Positions 40,862 through 55,800 of a DNA stretch of 64,000 nt are shown in pieces. The notes beneath the pieces are model-generated. The model was not told the DNA's origin, searched no databases, and saw only the letters and a program-made list of their open reading frames with translations. The translations under genes were made by a program, and so were the position numbers. This DNA comes from Dirofilaria immitis (taxonomy: Eukaryota; Nematoda; Chromadorea; Rhabditida; Onchocercidae): assembly GCA_024305405.1 (NCBI GenBank), contig JAKNDB010000068.1:4092501-4156500 (forward strand), written 5' to 3'. The number at the start of each line of letters is the position of its first letter. Within the stretch, counting starts at the first letter, position 1.

Positions 40862-43800
40862 TTAATTTTTAGCAATAAGAATACCTCCTCGACGAGCACT
40901 AAATGAGGTAGACGCCGTGGCTCTCGGACCATGCGTGATATAGCCAGCTGTTGCACCGCTACTACTTGCACCGATGATACCACCAGATGGTTCCGTGCTC
41001 CTCATTTCACTTTTCGATGTCTGATATGTATCTGCAACTAAATATCATTTCAAAACTATATCATTTAAACTTATAGGAAGAAATTATCAATTTTTTATAT
41101 TTAATAATTGAGTAATAGAATCATATTTTGGTATATAATGGATTCTCTGATACAAATAATTTATTATATAATATAAAATTTTTGCAACACTTAAGTGAAT
41201 TATATTATACTCCCTTTATCTCATTTCTAAATTCTATATCTATAAAAAACTTCGTTAGAAATTTTATCAGATAATTATCAAGTGAAAAATTTTAAGGAAA
41301 AAGGATTTCTTTTTGAAAATCCTACCAGCAATTTGTTAGCAGAAAAGTTTATGGGTTACTTAAAGAAGATAGATGGAGAAAATCTTAGCGAAAAAGCGTC
41401 CTTGATTTGTTTAGATATTTGGAAAATAAGGTTCCTGCTTGCTATTTGCTAAGCAAAAGTTCAAAAAGAAATCAAGAAAAACGATACCTGAAGTCAACAT
41501 CATCAAGCCGTTTAAAATAGCTAATTGGTCACGTTATAATATTTTGATACTATGACGTATGGTGTTTTAATAGGTGATGTGACGTAAGTGCAACACTGTG
41601 ATGTATAGTGCAGTACATAGCTAGTTTGTGTCACTCTAAAAAACGTGTGAAGAGTGCACGCTAACCATAATCATAATTTGAGTATGCACGAGTACGTGAT
41701 CGCATCGTGTCGTTCATGTACCCGGTATCGGAGCTATAGCCACGCGCTGTTAATTGATCCGGTGAACGCGATAGTGTATCAAGCTCACGCTGTAATGTGT
41801 GCAATGCATCACGACGTGTGTGTGGTGTTGAAGGTCCTGGACGTGTGCCGTCCAATAATGTTTGTGACGCATAATGTCGCGGACTACCCATATCACTACG
41901 ACTACGATACGTATAGCGACGTGAATATGTATCCGTAATGGGTCTTTCGGCAGCCGATGCGCGACTGATATACGATGTTCCGGTACCAGAATACAAACGA
42001 GAACGTTCTGACTGTTCTGCAAACAAACAGCAAAACAAAAATATGAAATGTAAGTAATGCACACAACAAAAAAATCATTTTTAAAAGAAATTATGAAAAC
42101 TTTGGAATCAATGGTTAAGAATTTAGCAGAAGCAAGCATTTGAAACAAAGTTATTTTTTATTGATCCAGTGAGAATCTGAAAATCTTTCTTGTTGATTCA
42201 AAAATTTTTCTTATTGATTCAGTAAGAAGCTTAAAATTCTTCAACAAAAAAATGTACAGCATTTATAATTGAAAGCATCAGATTCGTATAAAATTGACAC
42301 ATCATATTATCAATACGAGAATTTCATGTATTAGAATATAAATGATCACGTCAAATAGTCATTTTAGTTAGAAACCAACGAAATTATAGTTAACAATTAT
42401 AAAATAAAAACAAGCTCTTTTAACAAAAAAAAAAAAAAAGAAAAAAAAGAAAACCACACGTGCATATAACACTTATTATAGCTACAAGAAACTATCATTA
42501 TTGAAAATCAATCGATAGTTTATTATTTTTGCCTATTGTCTTTAATAATTAAATTGTAAATGAAAAATTAATTAATTCATTAATACTTTGTATTCGAAAT
42601 TTCCATTTAATTAAGATCTTACTAATTTTAAGACTAAATAGATAGCAATTTATGAAATTTTTGATATCTCTTTACTTTACAAAAAAATTTTCAGAAATAG
42701 ACCAAAAACCTCTAGCAAGTTCTCGACCAAGTGCAGATGCAGAAAGTGATCGTCGATTCCTTGATAAACTACCATACGCTTCTGCCTCACTACCATATTT
42801 TAGATAATCACCAGGCTAAAATTAAAAATCAATAAATCGATCTGTTTGCATTTAAAATCTTTTAAAAATCAATAATTCCAGAGACAGCAAATATTATTTC
42901 TTCCCGAATCAAATATGCGAAAAGTAATTAATTAAAGCGTTTGCTCTTTAAATCCTTTAAAAATTAATAAAATTGAAAAGCAATATTGTACTATTTTGAT
43001 TCCTTACAAAATTTCCTAAATTAAATGTTCAATTGATTAAAAAAAGAAAAATTAAAAGCTAACTGTATAATGTCGCCTAAGAGTTGATCGTCTAGAAGAG
43101 GATGTAAGTTCTTCTAATTCTTGTTCCAATTGACGACCGGTTGCAGAAGAATAAGCTGATACAGCAACACCATCTGGTTGTTGATTATCTAAAATAATTG
43201 AAAAATATCTGTAAATTTAAAGAAAAGAGTCATTTTTGAAGTTTAAAATTTTGAAATTCAAAATCGACTTCCGCAGCTTTATATTCAAAATTATTTTTGA
43301 ACTTTCGCTTAACCTTTCGTTTTTTAAATAAAAGGAAAACGACGAAAAATAACTTACAAACATGATATATCTTAGTCGTGTGTATTTCATCACCAGCACC
43401 CTTCGATTTCTCTTGTAATATTTCAGTAAGTTTGGTAAGACTTTCTTGTAAGCGTCGCGATTCTTCAAAGCTCTAAAATACATATTTCAGTTAGGTATAA
43501 TAGCAAATTGTCATTCCACAAAGAAATTGATAAACGTGAAATAAAGATGATGAAATATTCTTGATGTTATTAGAATAAACACAGTTGTTAGAAACAACCA
43601 AAGAGAAATTCTTTACGTTGGATTTCACATGAATGGATGTAGAGCATATGCGTTTTTACCGTATAATGTAAGATTCAAGCTAAAATTGTCCGCCTTGACC
43701 TATAAACTATATAGGCACACCCAAACAAAAAATTTTTTCTCTTCTATTCACAACTGTCCTAGAATCCATCATCTAAAAAATAAACGGTCCCAATATATTA

Positions 43801-46800
43801 GAAAAAGAGCTTGCAAGAGATCATTAGATTCACCAAACCGGGCGTCTTTTATCCCCTTATTTTTACTACCAAAGATTCGTCTTCCTTGCTGTAATCCACC
43901 TAACAATTTCGTTTTATTCTCAATATTACCTTTGCTATTGTATTTTGAGTTTAATAATCTAACTATTGAGTAAATATTCTCTATTCGATTCTTCACGACA
44001 ACTAACAACGAGGCAAAATTTTTCCTACAATGGTTATTCCAAAAACAAACTGATAAAAGTGAAATAAAGATGATGAAATATTCTTAAAGTTATCAGAATA
44101 AACATGTGATATAAAATTAAAATTTAATATACAATAGCAAAGTGAATATACTAACAAGGAAATAAAAATTATATCAAATTAGAAAAAAATATAATTTCTT
44201 ACTCTTTGTCCGGATGTTCGACTTGCAATACCTTCCTTGAATCCATCAATATAACCGGTTCGGAAATCTTCTTGATTTGGATATTGTTCTTCAAGTCGTC
44301 GTAATAAACTATTAGATACCCGATCACCAAATAAACCTGAGTTACCATCTCGGAAACCTTGCATGTAACCAGAAGAATAGCCAGCACTCTGGCCACGTTG
44401 TGCTAAATTATGCATTGATGCGCTCATTCCTGTCATTCCGGCATCTCTATAATTGAATTCTGATAAAATTATTGCAAAAATCTAAAATAATCTTCCTCCA
44501 TATTCTGAAAAAGTTGCTCGATATTTCGTATTAATTTAATTAAAATTTGTTGATTGATTAATGAAAATATGCCAAGAAAATTACTTTCATTGTTGAATTC
44601 TACTCTTTACTGAATTTTAAAATTATTCGTGATGTATTTCTCTTATCAATATTCCTCGCCGATGATAAAAAAAAAGTGCTTCTATTTCTGTTATCATGTT
44701 TAATTATTAAGAATCAAAGAAATCTAGGGAACAATTCTTAGCACTAGGAAATTACATAATTTTACGAAAATTATGTATACCTCAATCCTTTCACGTAACC
44801 CTCGTGGAATCGATCATCTTTACTACCGTAATCGTCATCCATTCGTCGACGTGCGGCTGATGCACTGCCTAATTTGTTTGCATCTCGAAAACCACGCACA
44901 TAACCATCTTCGAAATCTCCACGAGCTTAAAAATTTAGTATCAAAAATGATAAATTGAAATCAATCGATACTTCGTGTCTTTTAACATTGGTACCTGCAG
45001 CCTTCTGATCAAGCGATGATCGGATATCTTCAACACGTGATGAAAGTGCCTGCATGTTCTGCTCTATTCCATTTTTTTCGGCCTTAAAATATTGAGTTTA
45101 TCATATCACTTTTTGACATTTTCTTGCAACTGTCATCCTAAATTTAACGAATCTGTCTGTTAGTTAAAATAATAGAAGATTCAAACGAGACCAGAATTTA
45201 GTAGAAATTATAAATGAGAACTATTCCAGTGCTAGCAAAAGATACATCCAAATATTTAAAGGTAAAAATGCATTGTGAAATATCAAACTTATAGAATTTT
45301 ATTTCACAATTACTATTATGCATTCCAAATCAAAAACCTCGATGAAACATTTTTTTAAACTAATATTTAGATTAATCATAATTCTATTAGAATTAGCAAC
45401 TTTTCAGAAAACCGTTTAATCAAATTCAATCATCAATTCTATTCTGTATGCTTAACATTTTCTTGATCACATGAAATACTAACTATACTTATTTATGTTT
45501 ATTGAAAAGTTAGAAAATAAATTTAACTAACATCTGTGCTAAGTAATGGTACTGTTTGACCATTTGACGCAATAACACGTCGCCGCTCTTTGCGTGTTCG
45601 ATAACGCCTATAAAAATTCAATGTTCTCCTTTTCATTTCAATTCATTTTTCAAATAGAACATTAATATTTGAATGATTGAAAAAAAAAGAAATGACAGAA
45701 GTTACAAGGAAACTGTCATATCAAATTATAAATAACACAATCACAAGATGATCTAACGAACAAGCAATAATCGTAATAATTGTAAATATTTCAAATCATG
45801 CATAATAGCAATTCATAAAATTAAATTTGTGCAACAATAAAATGATTGTATTCGTAATTTTAATTAAAATATATTCATTTACTCATTTATTATTTTTTGA
45901 ATTTTAAGTAAAGAATTAGAAATATTTATTTCAATTTTCCTTTTCTCTCATTTCTTTTATTTATATATAGATAATATAAAAAGCCATTTTATTTTTAATA
46001 ATATATTTTGGCAAAGAATCATTTTTCTTTTAAATTAGGAAAAAGCCATTCTCTTACCTATTTAATTAATATCTGAATTTGATGGAAGAGAGTTTTATTT
46101 AGTTAAATGAGGAAAATTTAAAATATATTAAATATTTGATCCGTGCAATAATTATTTTTCATTTCTTGAAATGGCTTGAACAGATTCACGTAGGAAAAAA
46201 ATTTTGTTTTGATTTATGAATATATATATATACATATTTATATATCAAGATAATTATAACTACTGAAACACAATTACTATTGATAAACTGGCCTACTCTC
46301 AACATACAATTGATATATTTCATTTTTGAATCCACCTTTTCCCTTCATTCTATTAAAAAAGTGCTATGAAAAAAATTACAATTTCTAGGTCAAAGATGGA
46401 AATGTATTAAATCAAATCTCTGAACTTTTGATCTGAAATTAGTTTGAATACGGTATCAAAATTAATCAGTAAATTTATATTCTTTTCTATTTTATGAGAA
46501 ACTGATAATTTCGAGGATGAAATTAAAAATGATATCAAATTAAAATTCAAAATAGCATTAAAATCGTCATTCTTCGAAACCAATTTCAGGTTAAAAGTTC
46601 AAAATTCAATCACTCAATATCACTTGACAACATTAAATGCTGCAATAATTGAGTTGAAAGAAAAAGAGCAATTCATATATTCAAGACAATTACCCTTTTT
46701 TGATTCAAATGCAAGATGAGCAACTGAAAGATGAAAATTCAGTTGATAATAATAATTTGAAAGATAATTTAAAATTCAAATTTAATATTATTTTATGCTT

Positions 46801-49800
46801 AAAACATTAAATTCTTAAGAATTTGACAAATTCATTTCAGTTGTTTCTTAACTGTCTTTTAAACATAACAACATAAACTAATTTAAAAATTCTGTTTAAT
46901 TCATCAAATTGAAAAATAAACTAATTTAAATTTCGTTAAAGAAATTTAATGAGTAAGGAAAAACATATTCAAAATTCTCGAATTAACTAATAATTCTCGA
47001 GAAAAAGTAGGGAGTTTCAGAATTTTTGCATAAAAAGAATGAAAATATTCTTACCCCTGTAAACACCAAAGTAGACAACATGTTAGAAGAATCAACAGAA
47101 GTAATAGGAGAAGTAGAAGTAGTAGCCACCACCATGGCCATCCGGAAATCGCATACGGACTTGCTGAAATTTTATTTTCTCAATTTTTTGCAAAAAATGT
47201 GGAGAAAATCTATTTTAATAAAATCGCCAAAATTGAAAAATTTCTAAACTTATCTTAGTTTTAAATCGATTTCAGAATCAGAAGTAATGATTCAAAAATT
47301 TCATTGCTAATTTTATTAAAAGCTGTGATTTTAAATAGATTCTCAGAGCTCAAATAAAAAATAACAATAACAATATATCTGAATCAAATTAATTTTTATA
47401 TGCTTCAATAACTTTCAGATTGTTGTAAGAATGATAATTCGAGAGATAACAAATGAATTCTATAAACATGTTAGCTTATTATACAAACATAATAGTTTGA
47501 ATTAAGCCATCATATTCAAAGGCAGTTATTATGATTGTAATGTATGAATTCTATATCAGATGAACTAATATATGTATTGTAATAATGATAATACATGAAC
47601 TTTCTATCAGACGTAATTGACATTAGAAGATTCTGAAAACAAAGCAGAAAATGGGAAATTAAATAGAATTCAGAAGAATCATTTTAGGGATTATGAAATT
47701 TATTATTGAGAAATGTCCAAAAGTAAGTGGATGGAATCAAAACGTAACGGAATAATTAAAAATAGAATGTATCAAGTTTTTTAATTTGCTGTTTTCATTA
47801 TCATGAAAACAACTGATAAACAAACAAAAAAGAATCTCAAACATTTAAGAATAAAATAATTAATTTAATTAAAGAATGAATGAGTAATAAAAACAAACCA
47901 AAAAAAACTTGCAAACTTTACATCAACTAATAAAACAATGCTTTTTCTCTTTCTTTCATCTTTTCTTAGTTATTAATGCAAATATTTGGTCAGAAAAATT
48001 TCGATTATATTTTTAGAAAAGAAAAATTTCAACGATTATAAGATATCTTTTTTGTGCTCATTCACATTCATAAAGTTTTTATTTATTTATTTTCTATTAT
48101 TTATAAATTGTTAAAATATTAAATTTTCTTAATAAATGAAACTTATTTTCTTCATTCATTCAACTATTATAAATTTAATCTTAAGCAAACTTTTTTTCTA
48201 TAAATATTTTTATATGCTCTAATATTTTTGTTCTTTTTCCCGATATTTCATTTTTCCTTTTTAAATTAATAAACATTTTTTCCAATTAAAATAAGAATAT
48301 TAATCATAATTATTTCATACTTCTTGCCAAAAAAAAAAATTAACCAATGCAGAATTTTTATAAAACATAAACAAAATCACAGCTCCTACATCGAAAATGA
48401 TTAAACTAATTAAGGAGGAAAGCGATATCATAAATAAAAATCAAGGATTATTGAGGAAAAAAAACTAATTTAAGTAAATATTCAATCAAATATCATTATA
48501 TTCATTTTCTTCTTTCTTTATCAAATACAACTGACTAATCAAATAAAAGAAATTTGAATTAAAGACCTTTCATATATATATATATGGATAAATGGATAGA
48601 TAGATAGATATTTTAATTAAATAAAAGGTTACATTTAAAAATGTTAATTAATTTAAATTATACTTCAAGGAAAGAAAAGAAAAAAAAGAAGGCGTACCAT
48701 CAGGCCATACACTCATTGTTTGTTTGAAAATGCGGCTGATTTGAAATTAATAGTTATAGAGAGGTCGTAAAAACGAGTTCAATTCTAAATTAATACTTCT
48801 TCCACTTCACCGGGCAACCAGTTGGCTCAGGTGGATAATGTGCACACTATTATAGTGTCACTCGTTGTCAACCGACATCATTACCATTACTACTATTCAC
48901 TATCAAATACCAAAAATAATTTATCGAATCTCTTCTTCTTCTTTACCGCGGAAAAGAGGAACGAGAAGCGGGAAAAGAAATGAAAAAGCGGGGAGAAATG
49001 AAAAGCGGGTGAGAAGACGGGGAGGGGGAGAAATAGTTTTTGAAATTCAATTGATTATTTTTAAATGCTATTGCACCACTTCGTTCTAAGGAAAGGAAAG
49101 AATTGGACGAGAAATCACATACAACAACAACTTACAAAACTTATTATATAAAGTAGCAGTGAAATCAATTTTTTTCTCTCTCTCTCTCTCTCTCTCTCTA
49201 TTCCTTTTCAAATAATATCATCTGTCTATTTCTTTTAATGTTGAATTTTTCGTTTTTCTTTTCGACAAAAAAAATGCTCTCAATGATGAATGATACTAAA
49301 AGAGTAAACTAAACTTTACCATTCTTCAATTTTCATTTCTTTTCCTTTCCTTCTTCCTCCTCCGCAAAAAAATATCTATATATATATTTCATCGAAGTTT
49401 TGTCTCACTTCTAAAGTCATTACATACAAAAATAAAACAATCAACTCAATGACAGACACAAAATTAATGATAATTTATTGAACGAACAAAAAAAAAAATA
49501 AGTAAAAAATAAACAGAAAAAAATAAATAAATAGATAATCTTTTCCTGATAGTTTCACCGATAAAATAATCTATCATATCAATAGAAATATCAATAATTA
49601 TTCTTGCAATAAAATCATTTTGTTTATTTCCATTAAAATAAGTTTATTAAATACTTCATAAAAAAAAAAAAGAAAACTATAACTTCTACATCACTTGTGA
49701 CATGACATATTAGCTGAGATATTTAATTTATTGATAGCAATGTTAAATTATCAAATTATTCAAAATTATCTGATAGAGATATTTAAGCTATTTTTTATAT

Positions 49801-52800
49801 GCATAAAATTTCACATAATTTTTAAAATTTTTACGTAATTTTATTAGCTAGAAAAAGTTTAACTTACTAGAGGAATGATATTAATATTATATTATCGTAG
49901 TTTTTTTCTACTGCAATCATATCTCATGAACGACAAACAAGTTTTCCAATAAATCAGAAAGAGAAGCAACAGAATGCGGATATAATATTGAAAGATTGAA
50001 TGAAATGTTCAGTAAGATAAATACTGATATACATGAAGAAATGATTATCTAGCAATAATGATAAAATGCAAATTATCAGGGAACTAATAAATGCAAAATT
50101 TTGAATGTTTTTATTTATCGATTTAGGTTAAATGTCATTTGAAATTATTCAAATTCAACCCATCGAATAAATTAGCCAACTTTTATGCTCTTTAGGAGAA
50201 TCAACTAATAGGCTGTTATTATTTCAAAATTATTCCACAAAAAAAAATTACCTTTGATAAATTAAATATTGTTAACATTTAATTTAGATGTTTATCGTTT
50301 AAGAAATAATTCCTTTTTTTTTATATCATGAATCCTATCCATTCCTATCATATTATTTTAGAAAAGTAATCAATCGAATAAATTAAGTTTGTGTAAATTT
50401 TTTCTTACCAAATTTATAGAGATCAATCAATCAAATTAAACTTATTTCTTCCTGCATCTATACATTCTTTATAAATTATTCTTTATTTAAAATAGTAATA
50501 ATGAATACTTCGGGTAGTTGTAATAAATAAGCAAATTTAGGTAGTAAGATCATTTCTAGCTTATTAAATTATCATTACACTGCAAATTTAAACATTTCTT
50601 TTTTAAAAAAAGAAAAGAAATAACTATGTTATCCATTGGCAATTATTCTACTAAATGAGAGAAAAAATGTATTATCGAATCCACGTAAAATCATCGAATC
50701 CACGTAAAGCTGTCGAATTCACGTAAAGATACGATGAATAAAATTAGTTTTTACTGTCAGAAAATCAACCTCTCATTATCCAATCAAATTATATAGCAAG
50801 TAAAATAAAAAACACCAATATGTAATCAGTCATTTCAAAAAATTTTCTATTTTAAATTAATTGCAATTCAAATACTATTAAGTATTCATAATTATCATTA
50901 TTAAAATTGATAGCTTACCAGTTTAAACAATTCTTTTAATAATAATTCATTATTAATTATAAAGTCCTAATCAAATTTGAGGAAAAATATTTCAATGCCT
51001 TGTTTTGCCCTTCTTTTTAACTTCGAATAAATCTTATTCCGTTGCGGTAATTTCGACAACAATAACAAATAATATCTATCAGAACATTTCAACATTTTAC
51101 ATAATTCAAAATAATCGATGTAATATAGGAATTTGAACCAAATTTAGACTGAAAAAATCTAGTAGAATAAAATTAATGGCTACAGCAAATTTCCCAAAGG
51201 CCTAAATAATATGTTCGGAAAAGGAATTGGCCAGATAAGTCAAGTAGCCAAACCTTATAGAAAGATCATCTTGATGATCTACATAAGCCAAGCTATTTAT
51301 ATATAATTTCTAAAATAAAATTAAATTTTTTGTTCCCAAATTTTCCCACTTCGTAATTGCAATTTTTTTTACAAAATGAAAATGTTTTAAGAAATTTAAA
51401 AACATATTTAAAATCAAAGAAGAATTCAAAATAAGCATAGTTCTAAAAATAGTTTTGAGAACTTTTAAATTAATTTTTTGCTTTAGGATTAAAATTAATA
51501 GCTCGATTATGAAAAGGATGGAAATTAATCAAATTCTTGAAAGTCTTTAACTCCTATTAATAGCTCAAATAATATATTTTAAAAATAAACCACAAATATT
51601 TCATTCCATCTCTCTTTACTTTTCTTTCTCATCATCTATTTTTATTCACACTTATCAGCAAAATCAGCAAAAACTCTGTAATCAGCAAAATCTTAATCGT
51701 TTTAGAAAAAAGGATATATATATATATATTTATGATTCGAAGAAAATACTAAATTTCGATAACCTCAATACTATTTCTTCAGAAGGATTAAGTGTTCAAA
51801 AATAAGAAACAATGTCATGTTCATTCCGCGTTACAGATAGATCCCCATCTTGTAGATTTATTTATTGATTCATTCAGATTTTCGCAAATTCGTAAAACGC
51901 GAATATATTATAAAATGTCAAACAGAAAGGAGAAGAAAACATAGAAGGATCCATCGATACGCCTTCATATTATAATTTGAAGAATCCCGAACTGGTTTCA
52001 AATATTATATAATACGATTAGCAGAAATGAAATATTGGAAAATTTATGACAAATGGCAGTATAATAAAAAAGAAGTGATAGTGAATCCATTACTCATCCA
52101 AAAAGAATTCATTCTCGATTAGTTCATAATTTACAGAAATTGTGCTGTAGGGATTATTCAAGAGATGAGATCTAATGAAAGCATTTGAATAACCGAGATA
52201 ATATCATAAGATGATATGATTAAATATAAATATTTAAATTAGCTAACCTCGTTGACGTGCTACAGCAGCTGGTTTACCGTCCAACTCCCAAACCGAATAA
52301 ATTTCATAATTATATTTTTTACCCTTTATCAATGGGTAATTTAGGTAGCCACCAATTACTGATCCATCACCTATACGAACTTTTCGTGGTCCAGGTAATG
52401 TATCAGCATTGAAAGATGCTGCTACATAATAAGGAATCTTCATTTTATTTGCCGTAATCTTATCGGTTAATTCGGTCCAATTAGTACTACCTGCTGGTTC
52501 ACGTTCATCAACGACCACATAATAACGCCTAAAATGAAGCATTATCGCTAAATCAATGATCCAAAAGTATAAATAATAAAAGAGCAAAAATTATAAAAAG
52601 TTTCACCATATATACATAAATACATTTTTGAAGTATTTTTCATTAAAAAAATCAATATTGTTGAAAAGTTTCCAAGTTGAAATGTAATTACAGGAAATAG
52701 CGCATAATTAGACTTATAATGACAGTCATATACTTAAAAAACTAATTGATTCAAAACTGACGAAATATTTTGCGGTTGTGATTCAACTGGTGCAATGTCC

Positions 52801-55800
52801 ACTTCCCAAAATGTTCCAGCCATACCGATATTTTCAACCATATATGGTGGTGGTACAATACAACATGCTTTTTTCGTTCCGATTTCTCGATAACACTTGG
52901 TTTACCAGCTGTTCTCCATCGATTCCATTGATTGTTTACCTGGACTATTTATCATTTAAATTTCAGGAATAATTGTCAGTTTGATCAATTTTATTTGGTC
53001 TATTACTAAGAATATTAGTAGTCTTTGATACTATCAGTAATTTTAGGAGACAAAGGAAAAACTAAAGATTACTCTTTAACTTTCGGTAATTTCGGTATCA
53101 GTAAATAATAATAAAAAAGCAAAAAAAGAACACTGAGGAGATCAATAAACGTTTTCAAATATTATATGCAAAACATTTAGAATTAAGTAATGGATGAATG
53201 AAATTGTTGATTTGCTTGACATAACGTAAGTGAGACGAGCAATATGAAACAAGCGATGACTTACTTTAGCTCGTACTTGGAAAACATATTCGTTTGGATT
53301 GTGAGCAAGATTAAAGACCAGGTAACAATGTCGATTACAGCCATCTTTGGGACAAAGCAATTCTACAGCTCTAACTTCATTTTCTTCAGTCCAAATAGCA
53401 TCATGTTCTTTAAATCTCAGGTATCGCACCTGATAGTGTGTTGCTTTATTTCGGTCTACCGGTTCCCAGGTTAACGATAGAGCATAGTTGGTTCGATCGC
53501 ACCATACCAAATTACGTACCATAAACCATCCTGGTGGTAAAGTAGCATATACACCCCAGGCTATTTTACCTGGCTGTGGTTGTAAGCTGACATTGTAGAC
53601 TGTTGAAGGTTCTAAATCTTCGATAGTATATTGAGTGGTACCAGAAGCAACTTCCGTTGAACGAACTACATTAATAGGAACATGCTTGAAAGCAGAATGC
53701 AAACTTTCCCACGAAAGCTGAAAAACCAACATATATTTTAGCGGTTGAGACTAATTAATGATAAAAGATCAAGAATCCATAAATACATGAAATGCTAACA
53801 GTTCATTATGGCAATCAAAAATGAATGTTAAGAAAACATACGGTATATCCTCTATCACCAAGAAATGTTGAATCCCATTCAACAGTTAGCGATGTTGGTG
53901 TACGATCTAATAATCGTAACACGTGATTCTGTCCCAGCGCAAGAGTACTATAAGTACCCCACAAAATTTCACCATAACCACTATTAGTACCGGCTTGTAC
54001 CGTAATATTGTAAATCGTTTTTGGTGATAAATTATCAAATTTAATCGATGTTCCAGGATACGGTACTGAATAATTGCGCGGTCGGCCAGTTTTCCCAGTG
54101 TATGAATCAAATGGTGCTATTGTCACCTGAAATTTATACTAGAGTTGAACAAATTTGGTTTTATGCAGAAAATCAAAGAATATGCTTTCCTCCTCTGTCA
54201 TCAGAATGTCATCGGATACTATAAGGATTCTGATCCTTTCGAGAAGTAAAAAAGCGATATTTTATCGAACTTGATAACTTATCCCCTAAACAATACTTGA
54301 TTTTGATAATCAATTTTATGAGCTTCGATTTTGGTAGCTAGTAACACTAGCATTTAATTTATTATATTTAGAAGATTCTAGAAAATCTTTATGATTATGA
54401 AAATCTTAAAAGTAAATAAAATTAATTAAATATAAATTTAATAACTCACTCTATAATGAGTTATCAAATCCTTATAAGCTGCATCGAAAATTTCCGGTGG
54501 ACTCCATGCAACATGCATAAAATGATCGGATTTTTCAAGTAATTTTAAATCTATTGGTGGTGGTAACCATGATAGCAAACCAGTTCCTAAAATATGAATA
54601 ATTGGGATTTATTAATATCATAAAAAATCAAAGCTTCAAGGTTTAAATTTAAATTTTCTGAGCAAATTCAAAATCATTTCGGAAAAATGTAAAGTTAAAA
54701 TTGAAGGCAATATTTGCAGTGTACAAGCTTACTGAGCTAAAAATTAAAAATAAAATGTGAAATTATTTATTAGCAATAAATACCATAATCGGTAGTTGAG
54801 AAAACTTCCGTTATGAACCACATTCGTTTGCCTTCTGATAAGCCTTGTACCGTGATATTATAGTATGTTGCTGGTTCCAAGCCACGGAAATGGTAATCAT
54901 TCTGTTCGCCACGTACAGTAAATTGTTTTGGTTGCTTATCAACTAATGATATGCTGACCTGAAATTTATAGAATCAATTCATGCTAGCATTCAAAGATCT
55001 GAAACTGAATTTTGAAAATAAAATAATTTCAATAAAATTCTTGGAATTTGCATTTAAAACAATGTACCAAATATTGATCCACAACATTTTTAACATCCGG
55101 TGGTGCTGTCCAGTTTACACGAAGATTATCATGCCCTGCAGATACTAATCGTAACTTTCCAGGTATTGGTCCTTCTTCGGCAGAACGTGTCGTTGCAAAA
55201 TAGGCTGGTGACCATTCACCCCAATTACCGCTAGGCGATTGAGCCTAAAAGTTCGCAATTAAAAGGATATACGAGTCTATAATTAACATTTAATCTTTCA
55301 AATTTCGATTTTGAACTAAATTGAATTTACTTTGAACCTTATCGATACTTTCGAATCCCTAAAATGTCTCCTGGAACTGTAATTTCAATCAAAAAATTTA
55401 CCAATGAACGATTAAAAATATTTATATATTTAAAAATTCGAATTTTCGAAAAAGAATGTAATTCACGAACCTGAACAGCGAATCGATAAGTTGTATCCGG
55501 TTGCAGTGATTTCACTGTTGCACATATGCTATCACTAGTAATCAAAGGGCTTTTATATCCAGTACAACTTAGCTCATCGCCGGAAAGCTCCATCTCAACC
55601 GGATTAGAATCATCGGCACGTGGACTGTACCTAACCTTATAGATGAGTACTGGTGCTCGTTCTGGATATGGTGGAAGCCAAGTTAATTGAATTGCATTGG
55701 GTTTTGTATGCACTGCAGTAAGCTCTCGAGGTGGTCCCAACTCGGTACCAGTAGTAGTAATTTGAATTGGTTCTGACCATGGCCCAGGTCCTTCACTAGT

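Larger units (their letters stand above)
48736..52247. other. Largest let-805 intron (3.5 kb)
   Basis: It separates the juxtamembrane domain from the transmembrane segment. It contains a polypurine G-rich tract (48951-49034), a (TC)n run (49176-49199) and otherwise AT-rich DNA. A small exon may be missing here, because the flanking exons do not join in phase. Confidence 0.5.

Noticed and set aside
48780..48835. Minus-strand reading YPPEPTGCPVKWKKY ending in a stop, as an alternative secreted terminus of let-805
   Set aside because: The available acceptors do not give this frame from the preceding exon; support is only composition.
48809..48865. tRNA-like TTGGCTCAGGTGG (A-box resemblance) with a flanking GTTG/CAAC pair
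   Set aside because: No B-box (GGTTCGANTCC-type) and no acceptor or anticodon stem can be drawn.
48865..49089. 74-residue plus-strand ORF with a basic Gly/Arg stretch
   Set aside because: Produced by the polypurine tract within a let-805 intron; no homologue or splice support.
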